Notes under the pieces: generated by a model
Told to the model about the DNA's origin: nothing
Seen by the model: only the letters and a program-made list of their open reading frames with translations
Database searches by the model: none
In this document: one piece after another, positions 1-8,106 of the stretch
How positions within the stretch are numbered: position 1 is the first letter of the stretch
Layout: each line of letters starts with the position of its first letter
Made by a program: the position numbers and the translations under genes
Assembly (NCBI GenBank): GCA_963790545.1
Contig: CAWBPA010000019.1
Coordinates: 1 to 64,000, forward strand
Direction of reading: 5' to 3'
From: DATBJG01 sp963790545
Lineage (GTDB): Bacteria > Acidobacteriota > Vicinamibacteria > Vicinamibacterales > JAMQPK01
Length of the DNA: 64,000 nt

Positions 1-506
1 GGGCGACTCAGTACATCTTTTTCGCGACCGGTAGCGATCTGTTGCCGACCGATAATCTGGGCGTTCTCAAGCAGGGGTTCAAGATGATCGGCGTTGTTGA
101 CCCCGGCGGAACAAAGACGTTCGAGCTCACCCTGACGCGAGCGGCAAATCGCACCAACGAGGAGAAGCCGACGGCCTATCCCGCGGTCGCGGGGGACATC
201 GTCTTCTTCACGACGACGATGTTCCATCCGGCAACGACTTGCACTGCCCCCGACGCGAATCTGTATGCGGTCACGTTCATCGGTGGACCGGCGTACGACA
301 ACACCGGCGACAACAAGCTGTCGGGCGCAGACACGCAGAAGGTCAAAACCATTGCAGGAGCGCGTGCAACCGCGCCATTCATTGTCGACCAGCATGTGGT
401 CTTCGGTTCGGGTACCAAAGTGCAGCTCTTCGGTGACTCGAAGGACTACAACAACGGTGTCGGGCAAGTTGGTGTCCGCACGCTGTCCTGGCGCGAGGTT
501 CGATAG
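1..506 (+). CDS. PilY1-like type IV pilus tip/biogenesis protein, C-terminal part (truncated by window start)
   Basis: The frame is open from the first bases (phase starting at base 3) to a stop at 504-506, so the gene begins outside the window. The visible 168 residues match the C-terminal end of the complete PilY1-like protein at 4165-7311. Both have a YIF..TG strand near the start of the aligned part, an EKPTAYPAVAGDIVFF-like strand against ERPASAPVVAGEAVFF, a GGPAYD.TGD loop and the same last six residues, SWREVR. In that family this part belongs to a C-terminal beta-propeller. The loop DNTGDNKLSGAD resembles an EF-hand or dockerin-like calcium loop. The next gene starts 7 bases downstream, so it is probably the upstream member of the same pilus operon. 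Family membership is secure by paralogy; full length and N-terminal domains are unknown. Confidence 0.85.
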   Translation, partial: ATQYIFFATGSDLLPTDNLGVLKQGFKMIGVVDPGGTKTFELTLTRAANRTNEEKPTAYPAVAGDIVFFTTTMFHPATTCTAPDANLYAVTFIGGPAYDNTGDNKLSGADTQKVKTIAGARATAPFIVDQHVVFGSGTKVQLFGDSKDYNNGVGQVGVRTLSWREVR

Positions 507-512
507 GCTACC

Positions 513-1448
513 GTGATCGAAGCCATTGTCTGTCGCGCCTGCGGAGCGAGGATCAAGGCCGGACGCGAGCGGTGCCTGCGTTGCGGGAACAAACTCGAGG
601 GCTCGTCGAGAGCACTTCCGACAACTCTTTTGAGGGATCTGAGCTCAAAGCACGGCACTGCGCTGAAGGCTGGGGCCGCGCTGTCGCTGGTAACGCTGCT
701 CGTCGCTGTGGGTGCCGCTTATCTTCGAGCGCGCCCGTCGAATCCCACACCGGTTTCGGTTTCCACACCGCCGCCAAAACCGGCCACCGCGACACCATCC
801 GTTCAACCTGCGGAGCCTGTCCTGGAAGGCAGGGTTCTCGACCACAAACTGGCCGGCAGCCTTTCATTTGCCCAGGGCGATTACGCTGCCGCTGTCGACC
901 GGTACCGCCAAGCCCTCGTCGAGAATCCAAACGACGCCGACACCTTGAACAATCTCGGGCAGGCGCTAACTCGAATGGATCAGGCTGCTGAGGCGATACC
1001 TTACCTCGACCGTGCAAGAGAGTTGTATCCCAATGTTTGGGCGTACCGCTTCAATCTCGCCCGCGCGCATGGTCAGGCAGGCGACTGGTCGCGCGCTGTC
1101 GCCGGGTATCGTGCAGCCCAGGAACTGTTTCCAGACGACTATGTGACGCAGTTCAACCTCGCCCACGCGCTCCACAACGAGGGTAACAACGAACAGGCGG
1201 TCGTGGAGTACCAGAAAGCGATCACGCTGGCGCCTGGTGAGCCGAGCTTTCAGCTTTCGCTCGCCGCCAGCTATGAGAGCCTGAACCGGTCGAATGATGC
1301 CGTGCAGTCCTACCGCCGGTATCTAGAGATGGCTCCGGATGCACCTGAAGCCCGGAAGGTGAAAGAGCGTCTCCAGGCGCTTACCAGCTCTGCCTCGTCA
1401 GACCCCACAACTCAGCCGATCGTTCCCGTACGTCCCCCAACTCAATAA
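513..1448 (+). CDS. Zinc-ribbon, single-TM, tetratricopeptide repeat protein
   Basis: GTG start at 513, 311 residues. The N-terminus carries a four-cysteine zinc ribbon (CRAC at 7-10, CLRC at 21-24). A basic stretch and one hydrophobic segment follow at about residues 50-70, then a Pro/Thr-rich linker to about 105. The rest, about 110-290, is a run of TPR units recognisable from repeated patterns such as NPNDADTLNNLGQAL, PNVWAYRFNLARAHGQAGDW and DDYVTQFNLAHALHNEGN. The topology suggests a cytoplasmic zinc ribbon and periplasmic TPRs. It sits between two PilY1-like genes and just ahead of the minor pilins, so a pilus assembly or scaffold role is plausible, but this is inference from position. 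PilF-type pilotins are also TPR proteins, but they are lipoproteins without a zinc ribbon. Confidence 0.75.
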   Translation: MIEAIVCRACGARIKAGRERCLRCGNKLEGSSRALPTTLLRDLSSKHGTALKAGAALSLVTLLVAVGAAYLRARPSNPTPVSVSTPPPKPATATPSVQPAEPVLEGRVLDHKLAGSLSFAQGDYAAAVDRYRQALVENPNDADTLNNLGQALTRMDQAAEAIPYLDRARELYPNVWAYRFNLARAHGQAGDWSRAVAGYRAAQELFPDDYVTQFNLAHALHNEGNNEQAVVEYQKAITLAPGEPSFQLSLAASYESLNRSNDAVQSYRRYLEMAPDAPEARKVKERLQALTSSASSDPTTQPIVPVRPPTQ

Positions 1449-1599
1449 GGCCCTCGGCCGGTCTGAATTTCTGCCAACTGTGTCGGTGCCGCAGGGTGCG
1501 AAAATTGCCGTCTTTTTTCTGAGCGGCACCGCGACGAGAGAGAACTGAGGGGAATTCGACACATCGGCGTGCGGAGCGCCGCTTGCAGCCTCGTCGGGC

Positions 1600-2208
1600 A
1601 TGAAGAGCCGTTATCGCCAGGGCTCGAACCGCAGACCCAGCAGAAGGCACCGGCAGCCGAGTGCGGGCTTCTCACTCGTAGAAACGATTGTGGCCACGGG
1701 TCTTCTCGCCATCGTCTTGGTTTCGATTGCGCAGTTGCTGGCGATCGGTACGCGGGCGAACGCCACCGCGCGGTATGGCACGTTCGCCACGATCCTGGCG
1801 CAGCAGAAGATGGAGCAGCTTCGAGGCCTTGCGTGGGGTTTCGACGCTTCAGGACTCCCTCTCAGCGACGTGTCGACGAACACCGCGGTGACGCCCGAGT
1901 CGCCGGTTGGCGGAAAAGGCTTGCAGCCATCCCCTCCCGACACGCTTTGGCGCGCTACCGACGGATACGTCGACTACCTGGACGCGCAGGGCGGCGAGCT
2001 CGGAGGTGGGCCTCCTGCGCCCCGAGGGACGGCATACGTCCGGCATTGGTCTATCCAGCCGCTGCCAAGTGATCCCAGTGGTACGCTCGTCCTGCAAATC
2101 CTCGTCAGGCGCCACTCCTCCAACCAGTTTTCTGTCGGAGAACCGGGAATCTCACGCACCCCCGACGAAGCTCTCATCGTCAGCGTGAAAACGAGGAAGA
2201 GGTTGTGA
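1600..2208 (+). CDS. PilV-like type IV minor pilin (prepilin)
   Basis: ATG at 1600, 202 residues. A long basic leader (about 22 residues, rich in Arg) ends in a class III prepilin site, AGFSLVETIVATGLLAIVLV: Gly before the cleavage point, Phe at +1 and Glu at +5 followed by a hydrophobic helix. The short sequence LAQQKMEQLRGL right after the helix is typical of PilV/GspI-like minor pilins. The C-terminal region has the Gly/Pro-rich content and short strands of a pilin head. PilD-type peptidase should process it at the inner membrane. The stop overlaps the next start (GTGA), so it is translationally coupled to the PilW-like gene. The 151 bases upstream hold no gene. The assignment as PilV rather than another minor pilin rests on gene order. 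Confidence 0.85.
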   Translation: MKSRYRQGSNRRPSRRHRQPSAGFSLVETIVATGLLAIVLVSIAQLLAIGTRANATARYGTFATILAQQKMEQLRGLAWGFDASGLPLSDVSTNTAVTPESPVGGKGLQPSPPDTLWRATDGYVDYLDAQGGELGGGPPAPRGTAYVRHWSIQPLPSDPSGTLVLQILVRRHSSNQFSVGEPGISRTPDEALIVSVKTRKRL

Positions 2209-3353
2209 ACCGATTCCGGAACAGCCGTGTTGCCCGAACGACCGGCTTTACATTCGTTGAAATGGTCACTGCTGTTGCCATTATGGTGACCGTAACCGGC
2301 GCCATCTTCTCGTTGATGAATCCTGCGCATGGAGTCTTCAGGACGCAGCCGGAACTATCGGAGATGCAGCAACGACTTCGCGTCGCCGTTGATGCCATGT
2401 ACAGAGATCTTGTGATGGCCGGTGCCGGCGTCGAAGCCGGTTCGGCGCGCGGGCCGTTAGGCAGCTATTTCGCGCCGGCGTTGCCATTCAGACGAGGATT
2501 TCAAAATCCGGATCCTCCGGGAACCTTCAGGACGGATCGCATTTCCGTCATTTACGTACCTTCGAGTTCGTCGCAAGGCACAACGAGCCTGGTCATACAA
2601 AGTCCAAATGCGGACGTTCCGATGAACCCACAGGCCGGATGTCCGCTCGCGGAGCCGCTATGTCGGTTCAAGGTTGGCACAACCGCGGTGGTGTTCGACC
2701 AATCGGGCGCGTACGACACGTTTCGGATCACCGGTATCGTCAATGCTCCGGGGGCCCTCCAGCACGCGAACCAGCCGTTATCTCGCAAGTACGGTGCTGG
2801 AGCGTCCGTCGCGCAAGTCGTGACCGCCACGTACTGGCTTAAGGTCGACCGAACGGTTGCGACGTCCAGACTGATGAGATACGACGGTTATCAATCCGAT
2901 CTCCCCGTTGCAGACGACGTCATTGGTTTGAATTTTGAATATTTTGGCGAGCCGCGACCTCCAGCTTTTCGGGGATTACTCACCTCACCTGTAGGACCGT
3001 GGACAACGTACGGGCCCAGACCACCGGCGCCGGGCGTGGACGATCCGCGTGACAGCTGGCCACCAGGCGAGAACTGCCTGTTCTCACTGGAGCCAGCATC
3101 CGGTCTATCCACCCCTCGGCCCGGGTTGCACGCCTTCAGTACAGGTGCTGAAACGCTGGTGAGACTGGATGCTGCGAGTCTCTCAGACGGACCCTGGTGT
3201 CCGGACCCGGCGGCTCCCTCGAGGGTCGATGGAGATCTCGTGCGGGTGCGGAAGATCCGAGTCACAGTCAAGGTCCGAGGTCACGGGCAATCAAGTCACA
3301 GTCAGCAAGTCAGCTTCGACGTGACTCCGAGGAACCTGAATCTTGGCCGATGA
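2205..3353 (+). CDS. PilW-like type IV minor pilin (prepilin)
   Basis: GTG start at 2205 overlapping the previous stop by 4 bases, 382 residues. A 13-residue basic leader is followed by TGFTFVEMVTAVAIMVTVTG, a class III prepilin site with Gly(-1), Phe(+1) and Glu(+5). The following QRLRVAVDAMYRDLVMAGAG segment (helix running into the head domain) is characteristic of PilW/GspJ-like minor pilins. The C-terminal part contains two Cys near 288 and 330 that could form a disulfide. Its place between PilV-like and PilX-like genes matches the classical fimT-pilV-pilW-pilX-pilY1 order. Confidence 0.85.
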   Translation: MNRFRNSRVARTTGFTFVEMVTAVAIMVTVTGAIFSLMNPAHGVFRTQPELSEMQQRLRVAVDAMYRDLVMAGAGVEAGSARGPLGSYFAPALPFRRGFQNPDPPGTFRTDRISVIYVPSSSSQGTTSLVIQSPNADVPMNPQAGCPLAEPLCRFKVGTTAVVFDQSGAYDTFRITGIVNAPGALQHANQPLSRKYGAGASVAQVVTATYWLKVDRTVATSRLMRYDGYQSDLPVADDVIGLNFEYFGEPRPPAFRGLLTSPVGPWTTYGPRPPAPGVDDPRDSWPPGENCLFSLEPASGLSTPRPGLHAFSTGAETLVRLDAASLSDGPWCPDPAAPSRVDGDLVRVRKIRVTVKVRGHGQSSHSQQVSFDVTPRNLNLGR

Positions 3354-3363
3354 GGGGAACCGA

Positions 3364-4161
3364 GTGAGGCTTCGACTCGGTGGAGAAACCGGCACGGCAC
3401 TATTCATTGCCCTGATGGCAACAATGTTGTTGTCGGCGCTGGGATTAGGTTTGGTTCTGACAACGACAACCGAGGTGCTGATAGTGGGCAACTTCCGTAA
3501 CGCACAGGAAGGGCTCTACGCAGCAGATGCCGCCCTCGAGCGCGTCATTCCTGAGCTCGGTGCCGTCTCAGACTGGAATCCGATTCTAAGGGGTGAAGTC
3601 AGTTCGGCGTTCGTCGATGGTGCTTCGAGCGGAGCGAGACTCCTCAGTGACGGCTCGACGCTCGATTTGATCGAAGCCACGAACAGGGTCAATTGCGGAA
3701 AGGCCACGACCTGCAGTATCCCGGAAATGAGCGTTTCCACAGACGATCGCCCGTGGGGCGCGAACAATCCGCACTGGAAACTGTTCGCACATTCTCGTGT
3801 TGACACCTTGCTTTCGAACGGGATGGTCCAATCGCCCATTTACGTTGTCGTGTGGGTGGCCGACGACCCTGCTGAAAACGACGCCGATCCAGCGACAGAC
3901 GGTTCGACTCAAGGCAATCCCGGCCGGGGCATGGTCGCGGTGAGAGCCGCAGCCTATGGTCCGAAGGGCACGCACAAAGTCATCGAAACAATTCTCGGCC
4001 TGACCGATACCACACAGCTTGAGCGCGGCTACGTCGCGCAGCGAGGTCAGGACGAACTGAACCGGCGCCGAGGGGCTGCCAGCGTGCAGGCAACAGGACG
4101 GGGCTTAACCCGCGAAGAGATGGATCTTGCGATGGGCGGATTCGCCCACACGGGACGGTGA
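3364..4161 (+). CDS. PilX-like pilus assembly protein
   Basis: The frame is open from a TTG at 3343, but I prefer the GTG at 3364 because GAGGGG lies six bases before it; the gene then overlaps nothing. A short N-terminus leads into a single hydrophobic helix (TALFIALMATMLLSALGLGL) and then EVLIVGNFRNAQEGLYAADA. The sequence N.RN..E.LYAADAALER is typical of PilX N-terminal domain proteins, which keep the pilin-like helix without a canonical Glu5 site. The rest is a soluble domain of about 220 residues. It ends three bases before the PilY1-like gene. Minor pilins of this type prime pilus assembly and help present PilY1. Confidence is good for the family and moderate for the exact start. Confidence 0.8.
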   Translation: MRLRLGGETGTALFIALMATMLLSALGLGLVLTTTTEVLIVGNFRNAQEGLYAADAALERVIPELGAVSDWNPILRGEVSSAFVDGASSGARLLSDGSTLDLIEATNRVNCGKATTCSIPEMSVSTDDRPWGANNPHWKLFAHSRVDTLLSNGMVQSPIYVVVWVADDPAENDADPATDGSTQGNPGRGMVAVRAAAYGPKGTHKVIETILGLTDTTQLERGYVAQRGQDELNRRRGAASVQATGRGLTREEMDLAMGGFAHTGR

Positions 4162-4164
4162 CGC

Positions 4165-7100
4165 ATGGTAACCAGCCGGAGCAGCCGGTTAACACTGGTG
4201 GTTGTGCTTCTCACAGCGAGTGGGCCTTCTGCGATTGGACAAGCGGCACCAACAGGATCCAGTCTCAAGAAGCGTTTGCCGCCGGCGCCTTCTTCGCCGG
4301 CATTCGAGCTCGATCCGCTCCGCCTGATCAAGTCGCCGGCTGGCGTGGGCGCAGGATCGGACACCAGCAATGCTGGTCCGAACGTGGTGATTGCGCTGGA
4401 TACGTCGCTGCGAATGGCCTACGACTCTCAAGGGAATTATTACGATTTGCGAGTCTGGGACAAGAATGTCGATCTCACTGCGGCCTCGGGACTTGGCGTA
4501 GCGCCTGCCGCCCGCTACTACCGGCGGAGGGTCGGCGGCTTACATCGATCGCTCCTTGGTGGGTCACATTTCAAGGCGACAGCGATCGAAGCCATCGACG
4601 AGACCGAGGCAGATTTCAACACGTTCTTTGAGGGCTCGCGTTTGGGCATGGTGCGCGACGGCCTGCGACAAGCCGTCGCCGAGAACCAGACCGTCGCTCG
4701 ATTTGGGCTCGTCCGATCACGTTATGGCCACGGCGCAGTCCTGCCGGTACGTGGAAATCAGTCGGTCAACGTCGCGCCGCCGATCCTGCCTGGGGATGCC
4801 GGGGCGTCTGGTAACTGGAACGTTTCTATCGCGCTGACATCCACCGCGAATGTGGATGCAACCGCCGACGGTAGGGAGGTCCTCGTTCGCGCCGATTCGG
4901 GAAGCTCATTGGCGGTGCAGTCTCAGCTTCAAGTTCCGCCAGACGAGGAGGGAGGGTTGTTGCCAGCGGGTGCAGACGCAGACTCGCTGACAGATGCACC
5001 GGTGACGAGACTACTCGAGGACACACGGTCCGAGATTGTTCGCCTGATTAACGCTGACATCTCCGTCCACCGGCCGTGTCGCAACACGGTCGTGGTGCTT
5101 GTCGTTGGCGGTCGCGAAGGGGGCACTCTCGACCCGGTGATTGCCGCAGGCGGCTTTGCGAACGTTGTCGCTGGTGGCGCCAGCAAACCCGTGCCAATCT
5201 TTGTCATCGCCGTGGGACCGCAGGCGTCCGACGAAGCTCAGCTTCAACAGATTGCTGCGGTCAGTCGAGGTCGGTACTTTGCGGTGAGCAGCGCCGACGA
5301 AATTGCCTGGGCTGTGAATCATGCCGTGCAGTCGGCCTATCGACTCGCCCCTGATTTCGACGCACACCGACCCTCAGAGTTTCAAACTGTAGGCCCCGTG
5401 GTGGGCACGGTGGATCTGAAGGGAGCGACGGACATATCGGGCGCTCCTTTGCCCGATACTGCACTTGTCCATGGTTCCGGCATGGCCATCCCTCAGCGCG
5501 GCAACGTGGTCGTGACCGGCGGGTTCACCCTTCCCGGGTTCGGTGCCAGCCTGCGCGCATTTCGAGCGTATCGACCACAGGCCGATGTGTCGCGATCGAC
5601 CGGCTACAGGTTTGTCAGCGATGGGACCCGTTTGTGGGTGGCGTCCACCCCACCGTCAGAGCGTCGCAACGTGTTCACCTACATACCTGGGACGGGCATG
5701 GTCCGGTTTGACGCGGCACTGGCGTCGCTGCTGCGCCCCTATCTCCGCGTCACTACAGAAGACGATGCAGCAGCGCTCATTAACTTCGTACGCGCTGAGC
5801 CGCTTGGCGCTGTGATCGATTCGACTCCGGCCATCATGGATCCTCCGTCGATCGAGCCGGCTCCGGATCTCGACTATGGGACGGCCGGCAAGCCGGGCAC
5901 CTTTGCGGGCGACCGACGAGATCGTCGTGCCGTCGTCTTTTATGGCGGGAATGACGGCATGATTCACGGCATCGACGGCCGGCTTGGCGTGGAGGTCTGG
6001 GCGTATATTCCGTTCAACCTTCTGCCGAAGCTCAGATCGCTGCGAGACGGTCAGCCCGTCGGAGCGTTTGAATATTTCGTCGATGGCTCGCCGAAGATCG
6101 CCGACGTCAAAGTTAACGGCAGCTGGCGTACCCACATGATCGTCGGTCAAGGCGCAGGGGGGACCTTCTACCAGACTTTCGACGTCAGTGATGCCGGCCT
6201 GACCGTCGACTCCGATTCCGACAATCTTTCCGCCGTGCTGGGTGCCTTCTCGTCGCCAGCGGTGATTCCATTGAAGTGGACGTTTCCAAAATACGAGGCG
6301 TTCGACCACACGCTATCAACTCCCGTTACGCCTTACGGCGACCTGGGAGAGGGCGCCACCACGGTCGAAAAGACGGTCGGACAGACGTGGTCGAGTCCAG
6401 CGGTCGGGCAGCTATTCGACGAAACGGGTCGATACGTCATGATCGGCGGGTCCGGCTATTTGAGCCCCGCCCAGGAAATTCAAGGCGCTCGTGGCGGCGT
6501 CCGCGCGGGAACGACAGTCTATGTGGTCGACATGGCGAGCGGTGCCGTGCTCGAACACGTAGATGTGGGTGACGAAGCGGCGAGGAGCTTGCTGAAGAAC
6601 GCGCTGCATGCCGATCCGAGTTTGGCAGGGCCCCCGGGGACGCGATTTGTCAGTCATGCCTACATTGGCGACACCGAGGGCGCGCTCTGGCGTTTCAATC
6701 TGGTCAAGGGCGAGAACGGGACAATTGGGCTAGACCCAGCCCTCAAGATCTACGACGCGTCGGAAGCGAACCCAATTTTCAACAGCCCCGCATTGGCTGA
6801 TGTTGGTGAGTCGAACCGATACATCTTCCTTACCACGGGCACCAATATCCTTCCGAGTGCCAGGAAGCTCCAGAACTTCAGACTGATCGGCCTGTTGGAC
6901 ACCGGCAGCGGCTCGGGACTCATAAGGTTCGACATTGCGCTCGAGAGAACCAGCGGACGACCGGGTGATGAACGTCCTGCCTCAGCACCCGTGGTCGCCG
7001 GTGAAGCGGTGTTTTTTGCGACCACAACGGATTTTCCTGAGGATCCTTGTGCTCCCCCAGAATCGGAACTGCGTGCACTGACCTACGTCGGGGGTCCCGC

Positions 7101-7311
7101 CTACGACACGACCGGCGACGACAAGGTTGACGCCAGAGACAGCATCACGATCACAAGAATGACAGGACGGGCGACAACGGTCGCGACAGTTGATCGGCAC
7201 GTGTTTGTGGTAGCCGGCTCGAAGCTCGAGAGCTTTGGAGATCCGCAGGATTTCAACAACGGGGTGGGACGGCCCGAGGTGCGCGTCGTGTCCTGGCGCG
7301 AGGTGCGGTAA
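4165..7311 (+). CDS. PilY1-like pilus tip adhesin/biogenesis factor with VWA-like region
   Basis: ATG at 4165, 1048 residues, beginning with a Sec signal peptide (LTLVVVLLTASGPSAIGQA). Residues of about 70-400 look like a von Willebrand A-type domain: VVIALDTSLRM is a degenerate MIDAS strand, and a later NTVVVLVVGGREGG strand and an IFVIAVG strand fit the fold. The C-terminal half (about 560-1048) is the PilY1/PilC beta-propeller region: RRAVVFYGGNDGMIHGID, VWAYIPFNLLP and PKIADVKVNGSWRT are diagnostic. A calcium-loop-like segment, DTTGDDKVDARD, lies at about residues 980-991. PilY1 proteins act at the pilus tip and regulate extension and retraction. It closes the minor-pilin operon. A second, partial paralog lies at the window start. 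Confidence 0.92.
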   Translation: MVTSRSSRLTLVVVLLTASGPSAIGQAAPTGSSLKKRLPPAPSSPAFELDPLRLIKSPAGVGAGSDTSNAGPNVVIALDTSLRMAYDSQGNYYDLRVWDKNVDLTAASGLGVAPAARYYRRRVGGLHRSLLGGSHFKATAIEAIDETEADFNTFFEGSRLGMVRDGLRQAVAENQTVARFGLVRSRYGHGAVLPVRGNQSVNVAPPILPGDAGASGNWNVSIALTSTANVDATADGREVLVRADSGSSLAVQSQLQVPPDEEGGLLPAGADADSLTDAPVTRLLEDTRSEIVRLINADISVHRPCRNTVVVLVVGGREGGTLDPVIAAGGFANVVAGGASKPVPIFVIAVGPQASDEAQLQQIAAVSRGRYFAVSSADEIAWAVNHAVQSAYRLAPDFDAHRPSEFQTVGPVVGTVDLKGATDISGAPLPDTALVHGSGMAIPQRGNVVVTGGFTLPGFGASLRAFRAYRPQADVSRSTGYRFVSDGTRLWVASTPPSERRNVFTYIPGTGMVRFDAALASLLRPYLRVTTEDDAAALINFVRAEPLGAVIDSTPAIMDPPSIEPAPDLDYGTAGKPGTFAGDRRDRRAVVFYGGNDGMIHGIDGRLGVEVWAYIPFNLLPKLRSLRDGQPVGAFEYFVDGSPKIADVKVNGSWRTHMIVGQGAGGTFYQTFDVSDAGLTVDSDSDNLSAVLGAFSSPAVIPLKWTFPKYEAFDHTLSTPVTPYGDLGEGATTVEKTVGQTWSSPAVGQLFDETGRYVMIGGSGYLSPAQEIQGARGGVRAGTTVYVVDMASGAVLEHVDVGDEAARSLLKNALHADPSLAGPPGTRFVSHAYIGDTEGALWRFNLVKGENGTIGLDPALKIYDASEANPIFNSPALADVGESNRYIFLTTGTNILPSARKLQNFRLIGLLDTGSGSGLIRFDIALERTSGRPGDERPASAPVVAGEAVFFATTTDFPEDPCAPPESELRALTYVGGPAYDTTGDDKVDARDSITITRMTGRATTVATVDRHVFVVAGSKLESFGDPQDFNNGVGRPEVRVVSWREVR

Positions 7312-7479
7312 GTGGCGGGCCCTGAACTGATTCGCGTATCCCGCCTGTCCCCTAAAGCCAATGTTTATCGATTCTTCCAGCCGCTCGTACACCGGCCGCC
7401 TTCGCCCTTCCGGCCCTACCGCGTACAATCGGTGCGACCGATACGTTGGAAGACCCCGGGTTTCGGCTCGGGGCGAACT

Positions 7480-8088
7480 ATGAGCACGGTCCGCATTTTC
7501 CTTGTCGTTGCCACGCTCGTCCTTCCGATGAAGGCCGTCGTATTCGCCCAGTCGCTCGCCGACGTGGCCCGTCAGGAAGAAGAGCGGAGAAAGGCAATCA
7601 AGAAGCCGTCGAAGGTTTATACAACCGAGGATTTGCGACGGGATTCGAGCGGCAGCACTCCAACGACGGTTTCTGTTCCGGCGGCCCCGACAAAGGAGTC
7701 GACGCCCTCGTCGTCTACGCCATCGCCTGGAACCAATGGTTCGGCCGGTTCGGCGAATGCGCAGCCCAATGACAAACCAGCGACGGAATCCTCTTCACAG
7801 GGCGCCAAAGATCAGGCGTTCTGGAAGGGCCGCATCACCGAGGCGCGCGAGCAGCTCGAGAGAACCAAAACGTTGGCCGATGCCATGCAGAGCCGCATCA
7901 ATGCGCTCAATACAGATTTTGTGAACACCGACGACCCGGCAAAGCGCAGCGGGGTGGAGCGAGACCGTCAGAAGGCGCGGGCCGAGCTAGAACGGCTGCA
8001 GAAAGAAATGAAGGAAGGGACCAAAGCCATTGCGGACATCGAAGAGGAAGCCCGGCGAGCGAACGTGCCGCCAGGCTGGCTGCGTTAG
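7480..8088 (+). CDS. Secreted coiled-coil protein of unknown function
   Basis: The open frame extends back to a GTG at 7312, but that leader is Pro/Arg-rich and unconvincing. I take ATG 7480, which gives a clean signal peptide (VRIFLVVATLVLPMKAVVFA) and 202 residues. The mature N-terminus, SLADVARQEEERRKA, is charged and helical. A Ser/Thr/Pro/Ala-rich linker spans about residues 60-110. The C-terminal 85 residues (FWKGRITEAREQLERTKTLA to the end) form a strongly predicted coiled coil ending in PPGWLR. It follows the PilY1-like gene by 168 bases and precedes the sigma-54 regulator by 18 bases. I do not recognise a named family; a periplasmic spacer or chaperone role is only a guess. Confidence 0.7.
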   Translation: MSTVRIFLVVATLVLPMKAVVFAQSLADVARQEEERRKAIKKPSKVYTTEDLRRDSSGSTPTTVSVPAAPTKESTPSSSTPSPGTNGSAGSANAQPNDKPATESSSQGAKDQAFWKGRITEAREQLERTKTLADAMQSRINALNTDFVNTDDPAKRSGVERDRQKARAELERLQKEMKEGTKAIADIEEEARRANVPPGWLR

Positions 8089-8106
8089 AACGTTTCCACC
8101 GTCGCT

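Noticed and set aside
1449..1599. Possible sigma-54 promoter ahead of the PilV-like gene, suggested by the nearby NtrC-type regulator
   Set aside because: I see no TGGCAC-N5-TTGC pair at the required spacing in this gap, only a GGTGCCGC/GCGGCACC inverted repeat with a long loop.
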